Below, piece after piece: positions 1 through 7,463 of a stretch of DNA of 64,000 nucleotides. This stretch comes from Gleimia hominis (GTDB lineage Bacteria > Actinomycetota > Actinomycetes > Actinomycetales > Actinomycetaceae), in the NCBI RefSeq assembly GCF_032085515.1, contig NZ_JASXSX010000001.1:682001-746000 (forward strand), given 5' to 3'. The notes beneath the pieces were generated by a model that was not told the DNA's origin, ran no database searches, and saw only the letters and a list, made by a program, of their open reading frames with translations. Positions within the stretch are counted from its first letter, which is position 1; each line of letters opens with the position of its first letter. The position numbers and the translations under genes were made by a program.

Positions 1-550
1 TTTGGCAGAACTCCCGCACCTCGTTGTTCGGCAAGAAAGGATGTACCTCAATCTGATTAATCGCAGGCTTAACGCTGCCCTCATCCAGAACCTTTTGCAG
101 GTGGTCAACCTGGAAATTCGACACGCCTATCGACTTCGCTCGGCCATCCGCGTGAAACTCCTCAAGAACCTTCCAAGTGCTGACAAAATCCCCGCCATAA
201 AGCGTAGGAAGTGGCCAGTGAATGAGGAACAAGTCCACATAGTCCACCCCCAAGTCCTTCAAAGACTGGTCGAAACTGCGACGAGCATCATCGGGTTCGT
301 GATTGTTATTGTTCAGCTTAGTTGTAAGAAAAAACTCCGAACGCTCAAGCCCTGCGGTCTTCAGCCCCTCACCAACTTCTTTCTCGTTGTGGTACATCTG
401 GGCGGTGTCGAAATGACGGTAACCGAGGCCAGCCCCCTCACGAACCACACGCGCAGCATCCTCAGGCGCAACTTTATACGTACCCAATCCAAGCTGGGGA
501 ATCCCATGGCCATCATTCAGCGTAATTGTCGGTACATTCAGTCCAGTCAT
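1..550 (-). CDS. Aldo/keto reductase (2,5-diketo-D-gluconate reductase type), truncated by window edge
   Basis: This is an NADPH-dependent carbonyl reductase of the AKR superfamily and would act in the cytoplasm. Only the first 183 residues are inside the window because the gene runs off the left edge. Translation of the minus strand from the ATG at 548-550 gives the family core: GLGTYK near residue 21, GYRHFDTAQMYHNEKEVG with catalytic Asp48 and Tyr53, TTKL with Lys78, and LIHWP with His111, so the catalytic tetrad is complete. GVSNF near residue 142 is also typical. A good Shine-Dalgarno sequence (AAGGAGG) lies just upstream of the ATG. The family is certain; the substrate cannot be told. 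The gene is transcribed out of the window, away from the AT-rich spacer on its right. Confidence 0.93.
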   Translation of the reverse strand, partial: MTGLNVPTITLNDGHGIPQLGLGTYKVAPEDAARVVREGAGLGYRHFDTAQMYHNEKEVGEGLKTAGLERSEFFLTTKLNNNNHEPDDARRSFDQSLKDLGVDYVDLFLIHWPLPTLYGGDFVSTWKVLEEFHADGRAKSIGVSNFQVDHLQKVLDEGSVKPAINQIEVHPFLPNNEVREFCQ

Positions 551-876
551 TGATGCCTCCTTGACAATCTCTAAGTACCCCCTAGTCTATACAGCCCCTA
601 ATCCCTATTCAGAAGGGGAAACGGCGGCCAAGCAGTGTCAAAATAACAAGCCGTGCGTAAAGTTAGGGGAACCTCAAATAACGCAAAAACAAGTCAGTTT
701 TAGACGCAAATGCGAAAATGCTTAGAACTCAACTGCGCTAACACAATTCTTTGAGCGCTAACGAGCGTTTTTAAAGAATCTGTGCCCAGCTTCAAGAAAT
801 GTCTCGCAATTAATCCTAAATAGCGCTATGGTGCTGTCCATAATATTAGCCACGGTATAACGTTAGGAGGCGGTGA

Positions 877-912
877 ATGCAGCACCAATATGCAAATCTG
901 GGAATTTGCTGA
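877..912 (+). CDS. Possible 11-codon leader peptide ORF
   Basis: AGGAGG at 865-870 is followed, six bases later, by ATG and an 11-codon frame (MQHQYANLGIC) ending in TGA at 910-912. The Shine-Dalgarno sequence and spacing are excellent, in a region with no longer gene. It could be a leader peptide or a chance match; no attenuator hairpin linking it to the gene at 1422 was recognised. Confidence 0.2.
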   Translation: MQHQYANLGIC

Positions 913-1380
913 AAACCCGGGTTAATCCACTCAAGTAGGGTGTGATGTGGCTCGCCAATATGGTAACTTAGAGCCAGCGAATGGAAACCTTTTCTCAAAA
1001 ACGAACGCTCTTGTGGACGGGAAGTGCTGAGAAAAGCAGCTCTGTTCGGCGTCATTGATGTGCAATGTTAGTGATGCTAAAACTCGGAACATAACGTTGC
1101 GTAAAATGATCTACTATAAGCAAATAGAAAGAATGTACGAGGCCTATTTGGTAGAAAGAAAGTGATTGCGAATTTGTGAAGTGATCTTTAATATCCGGTA
1201 AACATTTGGAAACATCTGGTTACTGGCAAAAGAACTTTTAGGGCAGTTTTGAAAGCCGTATTAGAGAAACTACAGACGCAAGACTGGGAATCTTTCGCTC
1301 CACTTCTTCATAACAGGCCGCTAACATTCGATCGGTTCAAATAACACAAGTTGGCCCGTGACTGTAAGGTAAGCCTCTAG

Positions 1381-1390
1381 GTCACGTGAC
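1381..1390. promoter_or_regulatory. 10-bp palindrome upstream of orphan gene
   Basis: GTCACGTGAC is a perfect palindrome about 30 bases before the start codon at 1422. The position suits an operator, but no regulator is assigned. Confidence 0.25.
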
Positions 1391-1421
1391 GTACTAGAAT
1401 GCAGGAGCTATCAAGTCGACC

Positions 1422-2048
1422 ATGATACAAAAACAGGCGTTTTCGCAAGAGCTGCTACTGCTAACGCTTTGCTACATCTACGCAAATGGCGTTAACTCTG
1501 ACGAGCTCGCATCATCTTCAAATAAGTTTGACGGAGAAGAGCTCACTAAAGTTCTGAAACGTCTGAGGGTAAACGACGCCGAAGAGATAGCCGGCAAAAT
1601 CACCGAGCGCGCAAACCGCTCTTACGCGACGATCCAAAACGAAGGCGGAAAACTTTCCGTAACCCGTTACGATGCCGTCCGTCGACTAGTCCTGCGCGAC
1701 CTGCGGCTACAATCCGCCAAAGGAAAGCAGCTGTGGCCTCCAACGTCGCAGACAATCATCGCCCGGCTAGGCGGGCGATGGTCGCTAGCGCTCGAGCAAG
1801 TCGGTTTAGACGCAGGCTCCGACGGAAAACTCGGCCGCGCAAACGTCACATTCTCACCCGAAGACCGCGTCAAGGCCCTTAGAACCTTCATCAATGAATG
1901 CGAAGAACAGAACCAGGTAGCCTCCTACGCGGCCTACACCGAGTGGGCCCGAGAATCCGATAACCGGGTCCCATCAGGCGCATCCATGCGCCAAATCTAT
2001 GGCACGTGGAAACACGCGCTTGAGGTAGCTTACGGAGAAGACGAGTAA
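1422..2048 (+). CDS. Hypothetical protein with two HNH-associated-type repeats
   Basis: A 208-residue soluble protein with no clear enzyme motif. Two segments, about residues 106-132 (ending GGRWSLALEQVGLD) and about 178-205 (ending YGTWKHALEVAYGED), share the pattern polar helix, Gly-x-W-x-x-A-L-E-x-x-G. This pattern resembles the small helical repeats that accompany homing-endonuclease (HNH) and DNA-binding proteins. No HNH nuclease motif itself is present, so a DNA-binding rather than nuclease role is the better inference. The N-terminal part is Leu-rich, acidic and helical. The start ATG has only a weak, distant Shine-Dalgarno (CAGGAGC). The gene stands alone beside AT-rich DNA and converges on the S4 gene. 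Confidence 0.6.
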   Translation: MIQKQAFSQELLLLTLCYIYANGVNSDELASSSNKFDGEELTKVLKRLRVNDAEEIAGKITERANRSYATIQNEGGKLSVTRYDAVRRLVLRDLRLQSAKGKQLWPPTSQTIIARLGGRWSLALEQVGLDAGSDGKLGRANVTFSPEDRVKALRTFINECEEQNQVASYAAYTEWARESDNRVPSGASMRQIYGTWKHALEVAYGEDE

Positions 2049-2064
2049 AACCACTCCGGGAACG

Positions 2065-2457
2065 CTAGCGGAACCTTCCCTCATTAGTGTCCCGACCACG
2101 CAGAGCGTCAAGCTGGCGACGTTCCCGCTTCGTCGGACGTCCACTACCCGGTAACCTACGCACAGGCATAAAAAACCGCATCGGCTCCGGTCGCGGCTCG
2201 GAGTGATCCGCGTAAGCCTGCACCGCCAACGGAGCTCCCACTCGGGTTTTTAGTACCTGAAGAACCTCAAGAACCCGGTCAAATCCCTGAACGCGGTACG
2301 TCACGGTATCACCCACCGCAACCTTCTGGCTAGGTTTAGCGGTCTTGCCATTGACTTTAACGTGTCCCGCACGGCACTCGGCAGAGGCCTTAGATCTAGA
2401 CTTGACCTGGCGCACACTCCACAGCCACGTATCTACTCTCGCGGTATCATCGCTCAT
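2065..2457 (-). CDS. S4-domain RNA-binding protein (Hsp15/RqcP-like)
   Basis: A 130-residue basic protein opening with an S4 RNA-binding domain: ARVDTWLWSVRQVKSRSKA, then CRAGHVKVNGKTAKPSQKV and VGDTVTY. The C-terminal tail, rich in Arg and Lys (GRPTKRERRQL), is typical of the Hsp15 (HslR) family, which in bacteria handles stalled 50S subunits with peptidyl-tRNA. The exact partner in this organism is unknown. A TTG at 2478 could extend the frame by seven residues, but the ATG at 2455-2457 directly precedes the conserved domain and is preferred. A GGTACC element lies between the two candidates. The neighbouring transporter gene diverges from here with a short gap. Confidence 0.85.
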   Translation of the reverse strand: MSDDTARVDTWLWSVRQVKSRSKASAECRAGHVKVNGKTAKPSQKVAVGDTVTYRVQGFDRVLEVLQVLKTRVGAPLAVQAYADHSEPRPEPMRFFMPVRRLPGSGRPTKRERRQLDALRGRDTNEGRFR

Positions 2458-2509
2458 AGCGCAATGGTACCCGCGCAATCGTAGCCGTAACCACCGCGAG
2501 GGAGAAATA

Positions 2510-4081
2510 TTGTTTCAACTACTTACAGAGCACCCGCTGCTCACGTTCTTTCTGGTTGTCGCACTTGGCGCCACGTTGGGGCAAGTGCGGTTTGGGCCGC
2601 TTCGGTTTGGGGCCGCGGGAGCACTTTTTGTAGGTCTCGCACTGTCGGCTGCGCATCCCGCACTCGGGGAAAACATGGCGCTGCTGCAAAGCATGGGACT
2701 GGCACTATTCGTCTACACCGTAGGTATTTCAGCTGGGTCCACATTCATGTCACAGCTTCGCCAGCAAACACCACTCATGGTCGCTGCGGCGCTGGCTTCG
2801 ATATTAGGTGCGGTAGTTGCGGTCTTAGTGGCTCTCAGCCTGAATATGCCATTTGATTTAACTGCAGGGCTCTACACCGGAGCGCTGACCGCCGCGCCCG
2901 CGTTAGACACGGCATTACAACTAACTGACACAGCCGCCCCCAGCGCCGGATACGCAGTTGGGTACCCCTTCGGAGTCCTGGTCGGACTCATAGCAGTCAG
3001 CATGGTAGCTAGAGCTAAGTGGAAAGGTGAAAAAGACACCCCCTCAATGGCTGGGACTAGGCTGGAAGCGCGTACGGCACACGTTAAACAACAGGTCAAC
3101 GTCCGTGATGTTAACGCGTGGAAGCAAGGTAGAGTGCGCATGTCATACCTGCGTCGCGCGGACCGCACGCGGGTCGTCGTCCCAGGGGAAGATCTGCTAC
3201 CTGACGATAAAGTCGTTATTGTAGGCCCGCCTCAAGCAGTGGAAGCTGCAATACGGGAAGTGGGGGAAGAGGCGGCGCAGCACCTGGCTGACGACCGGCG
3301 CCATGTTGACTTTGAACGCATCACCGTTTCAAACCCCGACGTTGCCGGTAGGTCCATTGCTCACTTAAATTTGCCCGTGAAATTTGGGGCGGTTATCACG
3401 AGGGTACGTAGAGGTGATTTGGAAATACTTGCTACCGATGAGCTCCAACTACAGCCCGGAGACCAGGTTTCAGTGGCGGTACCTAGCGCAGAATTACGGG
3501 CCGTGTCCGCTTATCTAGGGGACTCGGAAAAACGAGTTAGTGAGGTGGATGCGCTAGCTTTAGGCCTCGGGCTTGTCTTAGGGATGTTCCTAGGCCTGGT
3601 GACATTCCCGATGCCCGGTGGGGGTACTTTCAGTCTGGGGGCCGCTGCGGGGCCGCTAATCGTTGGGATGGTGCTCGGCGGTTTACGCCGCACCGGGGTG
3701 CTGGTGTGGTCCATGCCGGAAGCGGCGAATCTGACCATCCGTCAGCTAGGACTACTGTTCTTCTTAGGAGCCCTAGGGCTCGGAGCTGGGTCAGAATTCT
3801 GGGGTATCCTCACCAGCCCCTTGGGGTGGCGGGCCGTGCTCCTGGCGGTCGTAACCGTAGCGGCTTCATTGATACTGATCGTATTTGCCGGGTGGTTCCT
3901 AAAACTTTCAGCGCCGCGCACCGCCGGAGCGGTAGCAGGGTTCCTTGGCCAGCCCGCCGTGTACCAAGAAGCGAGCGCCAAAGTTTCCGACGAACGCGTT
4001 GAAGCTGCGTACGCTGGTTTGTTCGCGTCTTCTATAATCACGAAAATCCTGCTCGTCCCCGCCATGGCGATACCGTTCTAA
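2510..4081 (+). CDS. AspT/YidE/YbjL-family transporter with central TrkA-C pair
   Basis: A 523-residue membrane protein with the family's duplicated layout: about five to six hydrophobic segments (residues 1-170), a soluble central part carrying two TrkA-C (RCK_C) domains (about 200-375; GEDLLPDDKVVIVGPP and DELQLQPGDQVSVAVP are the typical ends), then a second hydrophobic block (about 380-523). The family includes the Asp:Ala antiporter AspT and E. coli YidE/YbjL; the substrate here is not known. The open frame reaches back to 2345, into the S4 gene, but TTG at 2510 with GAGGGAGA upstream gives the expected N terminus (FQLLTEHPLL). Gly-rich repeats near residues 30-50 and 440-460 suit helix packing. 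Confidence 0.85.
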   Translation: MFQLLTEHPLLTFFLVVALGATLGQVRFGPLRFGAAGALFVGLALSAAHPALGENMALLQSMGLALFVYTVGISAGSTFMSQLRQQTPLMVAAALASILGAVVAVLVALSLNMPFDLTAGLYTGALTAAPALDTALQLTDTAAPSAGYAVGYPFGVLVGLIAVSMVARAKWKGEKDTPSMAGTRLEARTAHVKQQVNVRDVNAWKQGRVRMSYLRRADRTRVVVPGEDLLPDDKVVIVGPPQAVEAAIREVGEEAAQHLADDRRHVDFERITVSNPDVAGRSIAHLNLPVKFGAVITRVRRGDLEILATDELQLQPGDQVSVAVPSAELRAVSAYLGDSEKRVSEVDALALGLGLVLGMFLGLVTFPMPGGGTFSLGAAAGPLIVGMVLGGLRRTGVLVWSMPEAANLTIRQLGLLFFLGALGLGAGSEFWGILTSPLGWRAVLLAVVTVAASLILIVFAGWFLKLSAPRTAGAVAGFLGQPAVYQEASAKVSDERVEAAYAGLFASSIITKILLVPAMAIPF

Positions 4082-4088
4082 ACAACGC

Positions 4089-4148
4089 CTCGCACGTCGA
4101 AACGATTTCTCGCACGTCTAAACGATTTCTCGCACGTCTAAACGGTTC
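4089..4148. repeat. Three 20-bp tandem repeats
   Basis: CTCGCACGTCTAAACGATTT is repeated three times head to tail at 4089-4108, 4109-4128 and 4129-4148 with one to three mismatches. It lies just after the transporter stop codon, in the convergent spacer with the aminopeptidase gene. No hairpin or coding role was seen. Confidence 0.9.
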
Positions 4149-4199
4149 CCCCCCTCCTTGCCACGGTGCCCGCGGGCAATCGCATTGTCTTCGCGCGAG

Positions 4200-4262
4200 G
4201 GTACCTGGGCGTGGTGGGGGGGGGTACCTGGGCGTGGTGGGGTGTTTTTGGGTGGGGGTACC
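4200..4262. repeat. Cluster of three GGTACC elements with direct repeat
   Basis: GGTACC occurs at 4200-4205, 4223-4228 and 4257-4262, each preceded or followed by a G-run. The unit GGTACCTGGGCGTGGTGG is directly repeated at 4200 and 4223. The cluster sits in the spacer between two convergent genes. Confidence 0.9.
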
Positions 4263-4292
4263 TAGGGCACTCGGGGTGTTAAGCAACGGGCG

Positions 4293-5582
4293 CTAGGCAG
4301 CTTCCCAGTAGCTACGCAATCCGCGCGACAGGTAGTGAAGATCTGCCAGATGACACATTTCTCTAGCGGAATGCATAGAAAGAATTGGGATCCCAACATC
4401 CACAGTCGTTATCCCCAGCCGAGTAGCGGTAATGGGGCCTATGGTGGAGCCGCACGGAATCGCGTTATTAGAAACAAATGCCTGCGAGGGTACCTCGGCA
4501 CTCGCACACGCACGGTTCCACAAAGCACTCCCCACCGCATCCGTGGCGTAACGCTGATTCGCATTAAGCTTCAGCACAGGGCCTTTACCCAAGATTGGAT
4601 GCGTTTGAGGATCGTGATACTCCGAGTAGTTGGGATGTACCCCATGTGAAGCATCTGCACTAACACACGAAGAGTGGGCAATCATCTGCTGATAATACTG
4701 CGTGGAGTCGTCAAAAAGCGATGCCAACCTCCGCAAAGTACCCTCAAGAATTGGGCCAGCAGCACCCGAACGTGAGGCCGAACCAATCTCCTCATGATCA
4801 AAAGCAACAAAAACACAAATGTCTTCGTGCCGTGACATATCCAAATCGAGGAACGCCACCAAAGCAGGGTGAACAGAACTGAGATTGTCCAACCGACCCG
4901 AAGCCAAAAACTGCTTATCGTTACCGAACCGCTCAGGTTTCTGAGTCACATACGCAACTAAATCGTGCCCCAAAATCCGTTTTTGAGATCCCAAACCTGC
5001 CTGGTCAGCTACATAATCTAAGAAATTCAGATCCGTATCGAGAGTCCATACAGGATGCAGGTGCCGTTGATTGTCTAACTTCAACCCATTGGTGTTAACG
5101 CCCCGGTCAAGATGTATCGCCAATTGAGGAATGCGCGCCACCGCATCGGTACGAACCAGAACCTGGGTACCCTCGTCAGAAATAAGCCGGCCGGCAAACC
5201 CTAGTTCACGATCAAGCCAAGAGTTAGTAAGCATCCCGCCGTAAACCTCGACGTCAATCTGCCCCCATCCGTCAGCAGTTACAGAAGACCCCGACGGCTT
5301 CACCTTAAAAGTGGGGGAATCAGTGTGCGAGCCAACGATTCTGAAGCCCTGAGGTTTCTTGGTTGTATCCGGAATCTTCCATGCTAATACTGCGCCATCG
5401 CGGGAAAATAGGTAACTACCCGGTTCGGATGGCCACGATTCAACTTCAGCTACCTCTGTGAAACCACCTTGTTTGAAACGATTAACGAGCGCGTTAGCCG
5501 CGTGGTATGAAGATGGCGACTCCTCAACAAATCGCGCAAAATCTGCTGCATTCTTGTCAATAAGGGTTTGATCATTACTCAT
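4293..5582 (-). CDS. apeB: M18-family metallo-aminopeptidase
   Basis: A 429-residue zinc aminopeptidase that would remove N-terminal (often acidic) residues from peptides in the cytoplasm. Family landmarks are all visible: GSHTDSPTFKVKP (metal ligand His86, Asp88), ASGRLDNLSSVHPAL, FVAFDHEEIGSASRSGAAG with the Glu-Glu pair, SADASHGVHPNY and the C-terminal SMHSAREMCHLADL with a late His ligand. Length matches the family (about 430). ATG at 5580-5582 is preceded by CGGAGTT. The gene fits a peptide-using physiology, together with the peptide transporter and CocE-type hydrolase found 9 kb downstream. Evidence for the family is strong; the symbol is by family resemblance. Confidence 0.93.
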   Translation of the reverse strand: MSNDQTLIDKNAADFARFVEESPSSYHAANALVNRFKQGGFTEVAEVESWPSEPGSYLFSRDGAVLAWKIPDTTKKPQGFRIVGSHTDSPTFKVKPSGSSVTADGWGQIDVEVYGGMLTNSWLDRELGFAGRLISDEGTQVLVRTDAVARIPQLAIHLDRGVNTNGLKLDNQRHLHPVWTLDTDLNFLDYVADQAGLGSQKRILGHDLVAYVTQKPERFGNDKQFLASGRLDNLSSVHPALVAFLDLDMSRHEDICVFVAFDHEEIGSASRSGAAGPILEGTLRRLASLFDDSTQYYQQMIAHSSCVSADASHGVHPNYSEYHDPQTHPILGKGPVLKLNANQRYATDAVGSALWNRACASAEVPSQAFVSNNAIPCGSTIGPITATRLGITTVDVGIPILSMHSAREMCHLADLHYLSRGLRSYWEAA

Positions 5583-5774
5583 AACTCCGATCGTACCTTG
5601 GCACTACAGCATAAACGGGAAGTTATAGCCATGCGAAGTGATGTGAGTGTGGGAATGCGGGGGAGGGGTAGGTTTCTGAAACCTAGCTTAAGTAGTGCCG
5701 AATAGTGTTGGAAGAATCCGCTATCGTAAAAACGGTGCTTGTTACTACAACTCGTGAGGAGGGCGTTAAGGTAC

Positions 5775-6626
5775 ATGCACGAGTTGTTTAAAATGCTGGT
5801 TTTTGGCATGTCGCAGGTGGATGCCACGATACTGCTGGTCATAGTTGCGGGTATGCATGCGCATGCATCAAATGGAAAGCTACATTTCTTGGCTTGGGGA
5901 ATGGTCCCAGCCACTGCTTTTGTGATGCTCAGTTTGCGTGCCTTACTCATAGCTGGGCATTTGAACATTTCTGCTGAAAGTGACGAAACCCCAGTCTGGA
6001 TGGGGTTTTTAGAAGCGGGGGTACTTGCGTTTTTGGTGGTCGCGACGCTTATTTTACTGAGGTACCCGGGCAGAACCATTCGTAAACTCGTACGCGTAAG
6101 CAGCGATTTTGAGGGCCAAAGTGGCGGGGGTACCTGGGAGTCGGAGCAGACTCACGCTCAAGGTACCCCCATTCACAGAGGCGCAGAAGTGGGTGAAAGT
6201 GGTAACGAAGCAACAAGTGCCAACGCAACCAAAACCTCAGGAATTCTTAAAGACATAGTGGGTAGTGCAGTTACCGCGATTGGACGAGCTGTCACCAATT
6301 CAACGTGGGTACCCCCGCTGGCATGCTTGCTGGTCGCGTGCATCCTAGTCTTGGACCCATCCTTCTTAGCCGCCACAGCATCGCTCTCTACGCAGACGAT
6401 TTTCATGAGTATCCTGGGAGCTCTCGTCTTCGGTGCGTGTGTAAACCTGCCCGCGCTAGTAACCTCAGTGCTGGCGCGAAAAAAGGGATTCAAAGAATCT
6501 ATGAGCATCATCGCCAGTTTCACTTTGAAGCACGCACGGCTTTCTGGATGGGCGCTGTGCTTAATAACCGCTTTAGCAACCGCATACGTTGCGGCACATT
6601 TTTACGCGACGTGGCTCACCGTCTAA
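5775..6626 (+). CDS. Polytopic membrane protein of unknown function
   Basis: A 283-residue protein with about six to seven hydrophobic segments: near residues 12-27, 33-58, 73-95, then after a loop, 170-190, 200-230 and 255-280. It was not recognised. ATG at 5775 is chosen over an upstream in-frame start because GAGGAGGG ends 11 bases before it. The central cytoplasmic or external loop (about residues 112-160) carries two GGTACC elements in inverted orientation (6127-6132 and 6161-6166) that encode a Gly-Thr/Pro-rich insert (GGGTWESEQTHAQGTPIHRG). This looks like a linker expanded by the iterated element. It diverges from the aminopeptidase gene. Confidence 0.65.
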   Translation: MHELFKMLVFGMSQVDATILLVIVAGMHAHASNGKLHFLAWGMVPATAFVMLSLRALLIAGHLNISAESDETPVWMGFLEAGVLAFLVVATLILLRYPGRTIRKLVRVSSDFEGQSGGGTWESEQTHAQGTPIHRGAEVGESGNEATSANATKTSGILKDIVGSAVTAIGRAVTNSTWVPPLACLLVACILVLDPSFLAATASLSTQTIFMSILGALVFGACVNLPALVTSVLARKKGFKESMSIIASFTLKHARLSGWALCLITALATAYVAAHFYATWLTV

Positions 6627-6673
6627 GTACCCCCGACGGTATTGCCACCCAACTGCGCGGAGTGTAGGTGCGA

Positions 6674-6709
6674 TAACAAGGACAGCACCTGCAGGTACCC
6701 TCCTTGTTA
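6674..6709. other. Imperfect hairpin in convergent spacer
   Basis: TAACAAGGA (6674-6682) is complementary to TCCTTGTTA (6701-6709), and the loop contains the palindrome ACCTGCAGGT, which overlaps a GGTACC element. It lies between the convergent membrane-protein and GNAT genes, where a bidirectional terminator would be expected, but no U-run follows. Confidence 0.35.
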
Positions 6710-6807
6710 CCGCGTCATTGCGCGGCCCACTGTTATTAGGTTATGTGCCGCTGATGTGCGGTTATGTGAAAGAGAACTGACGGGGCTGCGAGAGGTTTGC
6801 CGAGTTG

Positions 6808-7239
6808 CTATGCGCCATACCGGTAAACGTTGGTTTCGCGCAACTCAAATCCGCACCGTTTGTAAAGCCGGTTAGCGGCTTCACGGGTAGGGCGTGACGT
6901 CAGGTCGATCGTCCGGCACTGGCTTTCTTCCGCTTCCTTAATCGCCGCTTCGACCAGCCTCTGGCCTGCGCCTTTGCCGCGCGTGGAATCTAAGACAACT
7001 ACATCTTCGATCCAGGCTCGCCTACCGGTGGGAATGTCGAATATTACGAGAGTTAGCATCCCCTCAATATTTCCAGTGTCGGGTGAGCGGTAGACAAGAA
7101 AATGGACGCACTCTTGATCTAGTAAACGCTTGAGTCCGTCCGCTTCCAGTGGTTTTGATGAGCGTGAAAGCTGGGGGATCAAACGATCCATCGCTTGTTT
7201 CAGCTCGTCGGTCGGTGTTTTGATTCGCTCAATGGGCAT
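6808..7239 (-). CDS. GNAT-family N-acetyltransferase
   Basis: A 143-residue acetyl-CoA-dependent acetyltransferase of the GNAT fold. Motif A is clear: IEDVVVLDSTRGKGAGQRLV, with the R-G-K-G-A-G pyrophosphate-binding loop, followed by the motif-B helix EAANRLYKRCGFELRETNVYR that ends the fold. The substrate is unknown. The ATG at 7239 is preceded by AAGGGGGTACCT, so an iterated GGGGGTACCT element supplies the ribosome-binding site. The gene stands alone between a convergent membrane-protein gene and the divergent thrC. Confidence 0.88.
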   Translation of the reverse strand: MPIERIKTPTDELKQAMDRLIPQLSRSSKPLEADGLKRLLDQECVHFLVYRSPDTGNIEGMLTLVIFDIPTGRRAWIEDVVVLDSTRGKGAGQRLVEAAIKEAEESQCRTIDLTSRPTREAANRLYKRCGFELRETNVYRYGA

Positions 7240-7463
7240 AGGTACCCCCTTAATGGACGACTAATTCCACCTCAGTGTACGCGTTAAGCAGTTAATAGTG
7301 TGCGAATAAACCTGTTCGCAACCCAAATTATGTGGTTTTCAAGGAAAAACACTTGGGGGATGCCGGTTTGTTTCTAGCGTTGGTTCGCAGGGGGGGTACC
7401 GCAATCACCTTTGTTCGCTAAGTACCCTCATGCTACTTTTTCGCAAAACGGTAGGCTTAAGCC

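Larger units (their letters stand above)
551..1421. other. AT-rich 870-bp spacer, no convincing gene
   Basis: This stretch is visibly richer in A/T than its flanks and contains no GGTACC element, unlike most other spacers here. A 69-codon open frame on the minus strand (846-1055) has no ribosome-binding site and no recognisable motif, so it is not called. It holds GCGCTAAC-type direct repeats near 735-770, a perfect palindrome GTCACGTGAC at 1381-1390 just ahead of the next gene, and a possible mini-ORF at 877-912. The base composition suggests decayed or acquired DNA. Confidence 0.5.

Noticed and set aside
2..553. Plus-strand 183-codon frame at the left edge
   Set aside because: It is the antisense of a clear aldo/keto reductase on the minus strand, which has a ribosome-binding site and the full catalytic tetrad so far as it is visible.
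846..1055. Minus-strand 69-codon frame
   Set aside because: No ribosome-binding site, no motif and atypical composition.
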